DNA from: Larix kaempferi
Taxonomy: Eukaryota; Streptophyta; Pinopsida; Pinales; Pinaceae
NCBI GenBank assembly: GCA_027924585.1
Contig: BSBM01000461.1
Span: 6,074,501-6,138,500, forward strand
DNA length: 64,000 nt
Direction: 5' to 3'
A program made the translations under genes and the position numbers. This document shows positions 30,976-43,553 of the stretch, piece by piece; positions within the stretch are counted from its first letter, which is position 1; the number at the start of each line of letters is the position of its first letter. The notes under the pieces are model-generated. The model did not search any database. It was not told the origin of the DNA and saw only the letters and a list, made by a program, of their open reading frames with translations.

Positions 30976-33900
30976 GCAGATCATCAAGCCACCATGGTTG
31001 AAATTGAGGGTAAGATATCTAACACTGTCATTTCAGTTCTAATTGACCCCAATGCATCCCGAAGCTACATCACCCCTAGGATAGTAGAAACTTGCAAGTT
31101 AAATCGAGAAAGTCACAAGGTACCATGGCTGGTACAACTACCTACGAGAACCAAGTGGAAGGTTTCCAAACTAATTAAGGGCTATGAGTTAGATTTGAAC
31201 AGCTTCCGGACTAGGGTAGATTTAAACCTCTTACCGCTAGGGTCTTATGACATAATAATAGGCATGGATTGGTTAGAAGGACATCATGCCTTGTTAGATT
31301 TCTTAAACAAATCAATCCTATGCAAAAATAGTCAAGGGAACCAAAGGACAATTCAAGGTATACCTAAGGAGGTATCAGTATGACAGATATCTGCATTACA
31401 AGCAAAAAAATGCTTAAGAAAGGGTTGTAAACTATTTGCAATCCACCTTCAAACAGTGGAAGCCAATAGAGAACAAAAGATCGAGAATTTTTCTATACTA
31501 GTAGAATTCAGAGACGTGTTTCCCGAGGAAATACCAGGGTTACCACCCAAACAAGTCTTAGACTTTTCCATAGAGCTAACACCCGGATCGGTACCTGTCT
31601 CTAGGACTCCGTACCATATGAGTACACCAGAGTTGGTAGAGCTCAAGATAAAGTTACAAGAACTAATAGACAAGGGATACATTCGAACGAGTGTGTCTAC
31701 CTCGGGAGCACCAATACTCTTTGTCAAAAAGAAGGATGGAACGATGTGTATGTGCATCGATTACCGTCAACTCAACAAGTTAACCATCAAGAACCGTTAC
31801 CCACTCCCTAGGATCGATGACTTGTTTGACCAAGTTGGAGCAGCGAAGATATTCTCAAAGATCTACCTACGATCCAGATATCACCAGGTGAGAATCTGTG
31901 ACGAGGACATCAGTAAGACCGCGTTTTGCACCCGATAGGGCCACTACGAGTTTGTGATAATGCCTTTCGGTTTGACGAATGCACCCACCAACTTCATGTG
32001 CATGATGAACAACATTTTCAGTAAGTACCTCAACAAGTTTGTTCTAATTTTCATAGATGTTATCCTGATCTATTCCAAGAATGAAGCAGAACATTAGGAA
32101 CACCTCCGAATAGTTCTACGGACACTACGAGAACATCAACTATACGCAAAATTTAGCAAGTGTGATTTCTTTAGACCTCAGATACAATACTTAGGACACA
32201 TCATTTCTGAGAAGGGAATAGCGGTTGATATCGACAAGATCAAGGCTATCGAGGATTGGCCCACACCTACTTTTGTTTTCAACATACGATCATGCCTAGG
32301 TTTACCTGGATATTATCGAAAGTTCATTGAGAACTTCTCACGGATCGCTTGTCCCATGACCGCTTTACAGAAGAAAACCAGTAAGTTCATTTGGATAGAC
32401 AAGTGTGAGGAAAGTTTTCAGAAGATAAAACAACTTTTGGTTAGCGCACCAATACTACGAATTGCCGACCCCAATGGGGACTTCGTAGTTTGTACCGATG
32501 CAGGCAAGGAAGGACTCGGTGGAGTCCTTATGTAGGATGACTTTTCCATCTGCTACGAGTCAAGGAAGTTAAAAGAACATGAGAAAAACTATCCTACTCA
32601 TGACCTCGAATTAGCTACCATTATCCATGCTCCAAAAGATGTGGAGGCATTACCTCATGGGAAAGAAATTTCTATTAAAGACGGACAAGATGAGTCTGAA
32701 ATACTCGTTTGATCAACCCGACCTGAACGCTAGACAAGCTAGGTGGTTAACCTTCCTTAGTGAATACCACTTTGAACTGAAACACATCAAGGGAAAAGAA
32801 AACAAGATCGTTGATGCCTTAAATCGATGAGCTCATATGTTATATGAGGTCACTGAAAGTCGAACTGACTCCGACGAACATGACAGAATTAGAACAACAT
32901 TCCAAAATGACCGGTTCTATGTCTAGATCCTTAAAAAGATCCAGGAAGATAGGCTTTTTCAACAACAAAAAGAATACAAGATAGATGAATCGGGATTGTT
33001 ATGGTCGAAGGAGAGACTTTACGTTCCCGATAAGGGAGACATTAGACCTAACATACTCACTTAATTCCATCGGATACCATATTAAGGGCACCATGGATAT
33101 CAAAAGATGATTTCGGCCGTAAAGAAACATTACTTTTGGCCTAAAAAGCTGACATCTCATTGTTCATCGCAAAATGTCAGGAATGCTAGTTGGTCAAAGA
33201 AGAACATCAACACCCCTCTGGATTACTTCAACCTTTACCCATTCTGGAATCAAAGTGGGAGGTAATAAGTATGGATTTCATTACAGTCCTATCCAAGAGT
33301 AAGAAATAGAATGACTCCATCTTCGTAGTAGTAGACAAGCTATGAAAAGCAGCACATTTCATACCAGTAAAATCTACCTACAAGGCAGTTCACATTGCGG
33401 AAATATTCCTAAAAGAGATTTTCCGGTTACATAGGATACCCAAAGCAATTATCTCTGACCGAGACACGAATTTCACTAGCAACTTCTGGAGAGCACTGTT
33501 CTCTGGGTTAGAGACACAACTACATTTTAGTACCGCATACCACCCCCAAACCGACAGACAGACGGAACGAGTAAACCAAATTTTGGAGGATATGTTGAGG
33601 ATGTATGTCATGAACAATCCCACTAAGTGGGAAGACTATTTACACCTTGCAAAGTTTGCGTACAATGACGGTTATAAAACCTCGGCCAAAATGATCCCTT
33701 TCGAAGTACTCTATGGTCAAAAGTGTTGGACCCCTATAACTTGGGACAACCCGGTGGACAGACTTATGCTAGGGCTAGACTTACTAAAAGACTTGGAAAA
33801 ACTAGTCTCCAAGGTGCAACTAAACTTAAAAGAAGCATAAGACCGCCAAAAGAGTTATGCGGACAATAAAAGAAAGGACAAAGACTGCCAAGTAGGTGAA

Positions 33901-34326
33901 CATGTATTCCTAAGAATAAAGGAGAGATGAAGCTCGTTGAGCTTGGGGCGTTGCGGTAAACTAGCCCCAAGGTTTTGTGGACCTTTTGAAATATTGACCA
34001 AGAAGGGTCCAGTAGCGTATGAGTTAGCCCTACCAGCTCATATAAAAGTTCATAATGTTCTTCATGCTTCTTTATTAAAGAAATATGTATACAATACTAA
34101 ACATGTTATTGATTGGTCCTTATTATAGGTGGAGCCCGAAGGGGAGTTCACGCCAGAGCCAATCCACATTCTAGACAAGAGAGAGGTCCAGCTTAGGAGG
34201 AGGACCATTACTCAGCTAAAAGTGCAATGGAGGCACTTTGGACCAGATGAGGCTACTTGGGAGAATGAGGCTACCATGAGAGAATCATACCCCACCTTGT
34301 TTCATGATTCCATTCCTAGTCCCTAG
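30976..34326 (+). pseudogene. Element C pol: protease, RT, RNase H, integrase, chromodomain
   Basis: Protease: VLIDPNASRSYI (active-site Asp kept, Gly changed to Asn) and IIIGMDWLEGHH, 30994-31383. Reverse transcriptase from 31456: [35 protein letters not shown] and [12 protein letters not shown]. The catalytic loop reads [10 protein letters not shown], so the second Asp of the FIDD box is Val. RNase H: VVCTDAGKEGLGGVL and MWRHYLMGKKF, with a frameshift near 32625. Integrase: IISDRDTNFTSNFW and YHPQTDRQTERVNQ. The GPF module is FCGPFEILTKKGPVAYELAL. The chromodomain (34129-34326) is well preserved: ILDKREVQLRRRTITQLKVQ and DEATWENEATMRESYPTLF. Multiple stops and the lost RT Asp make it inactive. 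The final TAG is at 34324-34326. Confidence 0.93.
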
Positions 34327-34350
34327 AACCACCGGGACGGTGTTGTTCTA

Positions 34351-34362
34351 AGTGGGGAGGGA
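34351..34362 (+). promoter_or_regulatory. Element C polypurine tract
   Basis: AGTGGGGAGGGA directly precedes the LTR start TGTAATATCCC, at the expected place for the plus-strand primer. Confidence 0.85.
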
Positions 34363-37300
34363 TGTAATATCCCAAATTTTTTACTGACTATGTTATGATG
34401 TTATATTAGGCCACAGCCCCAACATATATGATTTATTATTTTGGCATAGCATTAGTATGTTTTGATTTATTCTTTCATGAGTTGATATATTGGGCATGGA
34501 CCCTGATTGTTTCATTACTGAATATATACTAAGCAGGAAAGCCCGAATGAATAAACTTATGTTGTATTATGAGAATTGGTTACAAATTATGATATACTGA
34601 GATTAACCCTTTTGTTACATTATACTGTGTAGAGCATGATTCATATGGATGATTGTGTAGTGTGTTGAGCGTGGACTCAGAAACACACGAATGACCTATA
34701 TACTAGGCCTAAGCCCCGATGTATCTAGAGGATTCTTATTACATACTGGGCCTAAGCCCCGATGTACGACGAGTGTTGGGCATAAGCCCTGGAGCACTCC
34801 AAGCTTGAAAGAAAATGATTACCGGATCCGAGGTCACTTAAAATATCCTAGATGTGCCTCACAACCACATTCTAGCTCCAGTGTTGAGCAGAGGCTCTGG
34901 AATTGCACTAGCATAACGCCCATGTGAGAGTGTTGAGTTAAAAAGCTTTGAAGAGCACTCGGGGTTACTAGATCTCGACTGTTGAGTCGGAAGGACTCTG
35001 AATAGTGCTTATGTGTTTTATCACAACTATTTGAATTGATTAAATAAATCTTCTTATCATCAGGTACTGCGGGAACTACCACATTAAAACGAGGGAATTT
35101 GACATGCAAAGGGAGAGACTAGAGGTGCCTATACTAGCTTACCGAAACCATCCAAAGAAGTGGGCCCTATCCTTAAAAAGATTTAATGGAAGTATCGTGT
35201 GAAGATGCCAAATTAAATAAATGATAAACACCACCCCTTAAAGCTTGAATTAACTACTAGTGGTCTTCTAAGGTTAATATGCTTAAAAGCCTCAAGGTTA
35301 TTACTATTGTTATTATTATTCATAAATTTAATAATGATGATTGTTATTTTTTAATTATAAAATACATTTATTTTATATAGTTATGCATTAGTATATCTGT
35401 AATGTATTAATATTGATCACAAGTCTAGAAAGGCTTAAATCAAAAACACTTTAGTCAAAACAAAGTTGAGAAGTCCTAGTCCCAAAAGAATTAGTAGTTA
35501 AGTAAACAAATACTCTTTTATAAATTAAATTATTTTAAAGAAACCAGTAAAATTCCAATAGTCCTAATTCAAGATTTTCCTACTTAAGGAGGACAGACCC
35601 CAAAGTTTGGGGGGATATTATCTTTTCGGAATTATAATTCTCTTATGAAAGAGAAACTCTCTATTCCAAGAAGTAAACCCTTCCCACATCAATTTTTCCA
35701 GATCTGAACCGGCTACAAATCTAGGGCCTCTACCTCTCGGATTGCATGTCAAAACCAGCTCGGGGGGATTCATACTGAACCAAGAATGGTTGTAGAATCA
35801 TGGTTGGGAGGAATGTGGTAGTACCAAAGTTATCCATTCCAATAACAATTGTCTGGTCAATTAAAAGTTCAATAGTTCTCCATTAATCATTGGCTGAGTG
35901 TGCAGGTCATTACAAGCGGGAGCAAGTCATAGAATCAAGCAGGTATGCAAAACTACAAAACCTTCAAACTAATTATATTTCAGAATGCAATGTTGAAATA
36001 GTATTATTCTCCTTCTCAGTATTAAATAAAGATTTTGCCCAAAATCTAGTGGCATTGGCTAGCAGGTCTAGCCAACTAGCCTTTGCTAGTCAATCGAATT
36101 GTTAAACTTCTAAAGTTTCAGGAATCACTAAGTATTGTTTCTAAATTGTTGTTCTATTTATTTCCTCCTGCAGGTCATTTAATTCATGTTACATTACAAT
36201 TTATTTATATTAGCTACTACGATCAGTATTTATCAGGCATCGTTGTCACCATACAAAACGATTTGAAAACCAAAATATACAAACTGATAGTAAAATACAG
36301 TCATGACAGAGACTTGGTAAAACAAATCTCTAGGGCTTAGTCCAATAATCATTCGTTGCAGATATATGTATATATATGTTTTTATTTCTAAATCAGAGTA
36401 TGATCGATTTAATTCTAATCTATATAGTTCCTTTCCAATCCAAGTAAGACGTTTCTCTTACTTTCCAAACCATGCAGACACTGTACTTAAACAAAAATTG
36501 CAGTCGAAATAAATCTCTATAACATTCATACGTCTTCTCTTTTGTTCTTTTATAACTATTGCAAAACACCCAAATCCTAGCCCTTTGTCTGATCATTAAT
36601 TAATGCCAACAACATTCTGTACAGATTGTCTACGGTGAATAAAAACGCTAGCAAAGTACAAACATAGAAGCCCATCAAAACCACAGGTTAAAGGTCGAAT
36701 CCCATAGCATTCTCTAGCCAAAACTTATAGATACAATCTATAGGATTCACGTTTCAAAAGACATAGTATACAACATTTAAAACCTTCATCAAGCAAGGGT
36801 TCATTTTATCAAATACCGACAGCAAGTAAATCAAAACCACCAACCTCAAACCCTAGCTATGTTTCTGAATTAGGGGGGCAGGGAGCCTCGTAGAGCACAT
36901 CTATTTCCACATCATGGTTCATAAAACACACAAAAGCACCATAGCATTAAAAATCAAATCAGTACAGACATAGAGCAAAGTAGAGCCACAGGATTTCCTC
37001 AGTGAATAGTTACAATACTAGAATAAAACCATAACGCAAGTATTACTTCCATTCCAGATTATAAACATGTAGAGTATGAAGAAGTTACCATTAGAGCCCA
37101 TTACATAATCTGGTTGGGATTCATTTCCCCTTTTTTTTTATCAACATAGAAATTACATTGTACAGGAAATGGAAACGTTGAGCAATAGTAAAGGACCCAA
37201 CTTCATAAACACATTTTTATCATAGTCCCATCTGCGAGTTCTAAACTCTAAATTGCATCTGAAACCCCAACATTTCTCTGGTCTAGCCAATAGGCGACCA

Positions 37301-38575
37301 TACCAGACTCCCCAAAGTGAATCGATAAGCCAAGGGCTTACGGGAGTCTCCCTTCCAATAGAACAAGATGCATACATACATCATCAGAGATGTGAGAGGC
37401 AGGGTAATGAGTGGGTAAACTGGACTTACCAGTACTCTAGCCATGCCAACAGAACCCTGGTCAGTCACAGCATTGCACACCGAGGATATTTAGTACCTTC
37501 CAAATAGAAACAAGTATCATCAGTCAACGAAACTCTACGATTTATGTATCAAAAGAGAAAAGGTTGCATTAGAATAGTATGGAGTTTGTTATACCTAAGA
37601 GAAGTGTGGTATCCACTCCAACAATGGAGTTCGACAATGCTAAGTGCATTAACCACGAGCATAGATCAGGTCAGGACACCAACATAGCCACCATTACAAT
37701 GAAGTGCAGAGCAGGAAGACTACCAAACATGCAGGAGACAGGACTAAAAGAAAAGTCCCCAAATCGTCTCAAACCCTCGTTGATAGGCTGTAACCCACTG
37801 GGTTTTAAAACGTAAAAAATATCCTACCAACCCTACTATTAGTGGAGGTTCGATTTTCATATACAAAGACTATAGTAGAGTCATGGAACTTAGCCACGCT
37901 TTGTTTAAAAATGCAAAGGGTCTCATGACCCTCAACTTACCTTATGTCTTATGAACTATTGTGGGGTAGTGCATCCACTACAATGGATTATTTCTCATAA
38001 GCTTGTACCTTGTAACAATTAAGCCATTGGTGGACTATGGACCAACCCCTTTAGGGTATCACGATCATAGTAGGTACACCTGCAACATAAACGAAAAAGG
38101 ATGATATTAGCTAAATGCTAAGTAAGTCCAGAAGCACCCAAACATACCCGTACCTCTCGGCAACCCTGCCGGGGTATGTAATTACCTCTCCTGGAGTGTT
38201 GCAACACCCACCCTGGGAGCAACATATCATCAACAAAGGGCATCTCACCTGAAGGTACCTTTCAGACATTTCATCATACATTCATACACATTCATTTAAA
38301 ACAGTATGAAAGCACACTATTATAGTTACGTTAGTAAATGTAAACTCGTAACCAGGATACATTATCTTTTGAACCCACATTGCTTCCACAAATTTGAAAA
38401 TGTAGAAAGCTAGAATTTATGATTTTTGGAAAGTGTAGACTTTCTTTTATTTTATAATGAGCATTTACATATTCCTCTCTTAGTATTAAAAGTGACATAC
38501 GACTCTTTTCATTGCAGACAGTATTATTATAAGGACGGACAAATTTTTAAATTTTTGCTATTTAGGGATGTTACA
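34363..38575 (+). repeat. Element C 3' LTR (4213 bp)
   Basis: It starts TGTAATATCCCAAATTTT after the polypurine tract and ends GGGATGTTACA at 38575, with the last 1658 bp matching the 5' copy. Between 34490 and 34990 it contains a loose series of phrases such as GGGCCTAAGCCCCGATGTA, repeated at 34706 and 34748. No gene was recognised in it. Confidence 0.85.
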
Positions 38576-40739
38576 GAAACCAACGAAGGTAGGTCGAGGG
38601 TTGATATCCTTGTTGTATCCAAAAATGGCCATATGGCTTATAAAGTTCCTAACCACTGGAAAGAAATCAAAGTTTAAATAAAACTGATATCTCGGCTACC
38701 CAAACGAAGACTAGCATTGAGCGAAAGTTTCATTACTAAATCTGTGGAGTACTTGGGATAGCCTTTGGGATGTCACCAAGGCTTAGCAGGACCTTTGAGC
38801 TCATATCTTTGTATAGCCGAACTCAAGATTTTTTTTCCAAGTCAGAACCTGCAAAACAACATTACGAAGGTGGCTAAAATTTTTACCAGATTTTAAAACT
38901 TAAAACAGTATTAACAATTAAAAAACACAACGAAACCAGGGTTAGACTTTGACATTACCTGCAAAACTCATTGCACATCTGAATTCTTCGACAACAATAT
39001 CAGCACTAGAGAAAACATGGTTTCACCATCAAAACTAGTAGGATTAAACCATTCGATGTTAGCACGGCTCATTAAAAACTGTTGGTGTCGTCGCCTAAGT
39101 TATAGGTCTCAGTATCGAACCCTCAGGAGGCAAGGTTTACAAACCCTGAAAAATAGAGAGCCCGTCGACCTCTTTTCCCACTCCCACTGCAAAATGAATG
39201 CTCCAGTTCATGTCTCGGCGAGTAATGCATCAAGAAGTTAGTGTTTATCACAAAACCCAAGACCATCTAAGAGATTGACGGTGTTAATCTTGCCACAGGG
39301 ACAAGGAAACATACCACCACCAAACCTCTTTCAATAGCATTAAAAACTACAACTTCCAACGCTCGGTAACCTGCCAACACATCATTCCACTTCAAACTAC
39401 TAATCCATGCATAGCTCAGCGTGTAATGCATTACGTAGTTAGGGTTTCCATCTTTTCCCAAGAGTATCACGTGAAGTCCTGCCACGAGGGCTTCTAACAC
39501 GCAATCCACCACAATGCAGCTAATGAACTATAAATACCATAGCTACCAGTTGAATGCCTATTAACACATGATCCACAAATCATTACTCTCGATCCTTATT
39601 AATATATCGACGTGTTGAATGTTAGTCTTATAGTCAAACTTTAATATATATACAGTTTTTGTTATACAAATAATAATATAATCGATGCACATTTAGACAT
39701 TAACACATAGCATTTTACATAGAGCTCGTCATGTCAAGTCAAACTATGCACTTTGCATAAACCCCTATTATGTACAAAATGTTAATACCTAACATTTAAT
39801 ATAATGCACTATAAGAACATAAACATCCATCATATAGTTGTTTTGTGCATTTAGATAATAATATTTAACCTTTGTATATAAGCACATAGTTACAAATAGT
39901 TAACACACATGTTAATGCTTAGAATAAGCCCATGCATAAGGTTATTAGGACATAAAAGTTACATGGGATGTAGCAATACATTAACTTTGGACTTGATACA
40001 AAAGAGTTAAAAAGACATAAGCTTGATATCACTCAAAGATGTACAAACACTTGGGAAATACAATGAGTATACAAGACTTAATAAATTTCATAACATGGTT
40101 TTCAAACTATATAAATGTTTGGGGTTACATGTCAAAACCTTTCTAGTCGATGATCGAAACTAAGGCAAATATCACCCTTGTACAAGCCTAGTCCTCTATA
40201 CATCTTTATTTCAAGACAAACTAAAGTAAATTAAAGTCCTTTTTATACATTTGTGTATGCTTCGATGGTAATCTCTTCTTACCTGTAATCTACAAATATA
40301 AATTAGGAGCGTTAGCTATAAATAGCTAAGTAAGCCTCGAGGCATACACAATGACCCCTTCATTACAATAAGATGAGCAGTTAGTCTCCAATTTTGAACA
40401 AGGATCAATTCAAATATAAAACAATAAATGCATAATGTAAACATTTGTAATATTATATCTTTCTGCCATTTGAATGATGATTTTGTGGCATTACAACATT
40501 TAAGTAACTATATTACAGTGAGATAAGCGAACATCAATTACGACAATCATCGTCACTTATAAGTGTCGTAAATCTTTAATCACCCACGACCAATTATAGA
40601 AGTTGTCATCATCAAAACTAATTGATTGGTGTTCATATATATTAAAAATTAAACATTTATAATGTTCCGCACAACAAATACAAGCATTTAATGCTACTTT
40701 TAAATTTTTAAATTTTAGTGAATATTTTGGGATGTTACA
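38576..40739 (+). repeat. Element D 5' LTR, right-hand part
   Basis: It ends AATATTTTGGGATGTTACA at 40739, three bases before a primer site. The left limit is set by the end of element C. No second copy is in the window, so the assignment of the whole 2.2 kb rests on this end and on family resemblance. A TTCGATACT B-box-like motif occurs on the minus strand near 39115. Confidence 0.55.
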
Positions 40740-40741
40740 TG

Positions 40742-40753
40742 TGGTATCAGAGC
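40742..40753 (+). promoter_or_regulatory. Element D primer-binding site (initiator Met tRNA type)
   Basis: TGGTATCAGAGC lies two bases after the LTR end. Confidence 0.92.
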
Positions 40754-40891
40754 ACAAGTTCAAATACTAGGCCTGAAGTAACTCACTCACGCAAATAACA
40801 ATTTAGGACATAATTACAAATTACTGATTTTTATTTATTTATTTATTTATTTTTTTTCAATTTCAGCATTTTATAAATATATTATGTAGGT

Positions 40892-42089
40892 ATGGAAAGG
40901 ATAGAAGAGTGGGCTTAGGACAAGTCCCTTAATAATGAACGAAGTAATAATGGACATGGACACATTAATGCAGAAAACTTATTTGTTGAACTGAATGATA
41001 ATTCATCTGAATTATTAAGAACAATAAAGGATTTAAAAATTGAGATAAAAAGTGTTAAGGAAGAAAATGAACGAATCCTGAAAGCTCAAGAGGAGCTGAA
41101 TCAAATACTGCTGAATAATTTTCATAAAAATGATCAAGATAAAGAAATAGAAAATATTGTTGAATCTGGAACTATCTCCTACCAACATAAAAATAGAAAG
41201 TTAAAATTGACTGATTATGACAGTAGTACATCTTCTGAATTTCATGAAAAATCACGCAGTAAAAAGCACAAGTATTCCAGTGATAGTAGAAAAAAGTGAT
41301 TGCTACACTAAGAAAAAGAAGTACAGGCCATACGAAGAAACTTCTTGTGAGTTTAAAAAGATCAAACCACCAACATTTAATGGAGAAACAGAAAAGAGTG
41401 AGACAACTGAAGCATGGTTGTCCGGTATGAATAAGTATTTCTAGATTTACAACTACTCAAGTGATTTAAAAACTAAAATGGCAATTTATAATCTGATTGG
41501 AAAAGCAGACATCTGGTGGCAAGATCTGAAATGAGTAAAAGGTTTTAAAGATAAAAGTGTAAATTGAAGTAATTTTAAGAAATATTTTAAAATAAAGTTC
41601 CTGTCGGAACCGTATTATGAGGAACGAGCTAAAGATTTTTATGAGTTAAAGCTAGGTTCCATGGATATGAGAGAGTTATGCAGCATGTTTTTAAATTTAT
41701 TAAGGTATGTGCCTTATATCATTGAAGAAAAACCTAAGGTACAGAGGTTTCTGAGCTGTTTTCCCTCTCATATAAAGGACATAACTGAGTATGATGGTCC
41801 TTGAACTCTTGAAGAAGCCATGAGGAAAGCAAATATCTGTTATGAACAGAATAAGAAAAGAGAAGGCATACCAAGTTGGAAAGCAAAAACACCTAACAAC
41901 TTTGAGCAAAGGAAAAAGCAGTTCTCTTTTAATCGTAATTTTGGAAATAATAATTCATGTAATTAGTCTAACATAAAATTTCATGAAAATAATGCAGCAG
42001 GTAATACACAGTCAAAATTTACAACTACAAGAAACAATGATCCACCTAAGAATTTTGTTAAAAATAATGAACAGAAAAAACCTATTAAA
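40892..42089 (+). pseudogene. Element D gag, truncated by element E
   Basis: The ATG at 40892 opens a frame with a TAG eight codons later. It continues with FVELNDNSSELLRTIKDLK and SVKEENERILKAQEELNQIL, which match element A's gag N-terminus. A Ser/Lys-rich linker follows, then the core motifs FKKIKPPTFNGETEKSETTE and MAIYNLIGKADIWWQDLK. The tail reads KKPIKCW at 42078-42089, the first residues of the expected zinc knuckle (compare PIKCYESGG in A), and there the LTR of element E starts. Stops and a frameshift near 41290 are present. The loss of everything after the first knuckle Cys is due to the insertion. Confidence 0.82.
42085..42089. repeat. Candidate left target-site duplication of element E (TTAAA)
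   Basis: TTAAA immediately precedes TGTTGGTGTTGG, the outer end of E's LTR, inside element D's gag. Its partner was not identified because E's right end is missing. Confidence 0.35.
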
Positions 42090-43498
42090 TGTTGGTGTTG
42101 GTCGCAGCACTGTTCTAGAGGTTTTCCAATGTAGACCCAGGTACTTCGCGGTACAAAATACCAACAAAACCCCTATTCATCGGCCCTTTTGGCAACAGAC
42201 TGCAAGCATCCTGAGCTCTCACCCGAGGTGAAGTTGAGGGGGTGGTTCTAGAAGCAAGTTTCCACAACCTTGTGATGTGAGTGATTCAGCTGCTTAATGC
42301 ACAGTGCGGTGAAATAATACCCAGCTGTGTTTGGTGATCGCACGGAGTCTCCTACTCTGCATCGAGTATTTTCAGAAACAAGGATATTGGCACCCTTAGT
42401 GCAGCCCCCAAGCCGCGCAGCGGGTTTGTGAGCTTTGATACTGCGATTCAATCCTTAACCATTAATCATGTAGTTGTCTTATTGATCCATTCATTCGTGA
42501 CTTATAGGTGATTTACTGTTTAATATTCCTCCCTACATGAACTACTTAGCATCTTATTCCATCCTTTCCATGGCAAATACAGATCACTGTAAACATATAA
42601 CAAGCAATAATAACTTCATGCATGCACTGTAAGTAAATTAGATCACAAATTAATGGCAATCATACATAGCAATCAGATAACACAATAGTTTAACATGGCT
42701 CACCCCCCTGGATGGGAAGCTACGCCCACATGAACTATTGTTTATTTATCTTAGAAAGGGTACAACAGTTCTTTGCCTATGCACTCAGTTGTAGACGCTC
42801 TTCTCTTTCTCTCTCAAAAGTAGGTCTCTGCACACTCAGCTGCAAAGCCTTTACATTGTTTCTCTCTAACAGACCTCACAATATTCAATATTAGTCCACA
42901 AAATGAAGACTTAACATTAACCCTTTCCCTTTACAAAATTGCCTTATTTATAGATCAAGACCCGTAGGTGATTTCTTTTACATCTTGAAGGTAGAACCCT
43001 TAGGTTTACAAAAACTATCGCGATTTTCCCAAAACCAGATTACTGATATCTGGCAGTGGATCTTCTGTTATATGTGTGCCAACATGTTGCCACTGCCAAG
43101 TTGTTCCTTCCTTTCTGGCCTTAGATGACTAGTTGGAGTAGTAGTAGTCTTCTAGCCATTGTGATCAGTCACCTACCTTCGATCTGCACATACCCATTGC
43201 TTGGTAGTTATCGACAATCTTTGTCAAAAATAGGTCTTCTGTGACCTAACCAAAATAACTTCCTTTATCCATCCATGCTCTGCTTAGCTGGATCTTCGTT
43301 GATGTGGCACATCGCGGCACTGTACTCCTTGCAGCACTGACCTCACAGCTCCTCCGATACTATGCTGCGCGCAACTTCACAGCATACCAAAACTTATCCC
43401 AGAATTGTTCAAACTTAACTGCGCTTAGCTCCGCAATTCTCAAAATTCTTCCTGTTCAAAAACGCCCCATCTGGAACAGGCCCAACAGGCCCCTAACA
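42090..43498 (-). repeat. Element E 3' LTR (about 1409 bp)
   Basis: The ends are TG...CA: TGTTGGTGTTGGTCGCAGC at 42090 and GGCCCCTAACA at 43498 (minus start TGTTAGGGGCC). The call rests on the sharp junction inside D's gag and on position after E's last ORF. There is no second copy. The right edge could also be at 43504, where another TGTA start is possible. A hairpin, GTGGCTCACCCCTGAGCCAC, lies just outside at 43507-43526. Confidence 0.6.
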
Positions 43499-43553
43499 CT
43501 TACATGTGGCTCACCCCTGAGCCACTTGGAACTTCTTGAAGGTTTTCTGCTGC

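Larger units (their letters stand above)
27868..38575 (+). mobile_element. Element C: plus-strand Ty3/gypsy chromovirus with 4.2-kb LTR
   Basis: The order on the plus strand is truncated 5' LTR (27868-29526), iMet primer site (29529-29540), gag-pol in one frame (29713-34326), polypurine tract and complete 3' LTR (34363-38575). The 5' LTR lacks the first 2555 bp present in the 3' copy. The break coincides exactly with the terminus of element A, so insertion of A into this LTR is likely. The lost part should then lie left of A, outside or unrecognised in the window. The 5-bp duplication at the right end would be GAAAC (38576), not testable here. Confidence 0.88.
38576..42089 (+). mobile_element. 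Element D: plus-strand chromovirus fragment (LTR end, primer site, gag)
   Basis: D shows the end of a 5' LTR (to 40739), an iMet primer site and gag up to 42089, where element E begins. Its gag N-terminus and LTR end resemble element A more than C. Because A and C have 4.2-4.4 kb LTRs, D's LTR probably continues left of C, meaning C inserted into it. The pol of D is not in the window and should lie beyond the far end of E. Confidence 0.7.

Noticed and set aside
39095-39125. GAGGGTTCGATACTGAGACC (minus strand) as a tRNA T-arm or SINE B box
   Set aside because: No acceptor or D-arm pairing could be drawn, and no flanking duplication was seen. It was left as part of element D's LTR.
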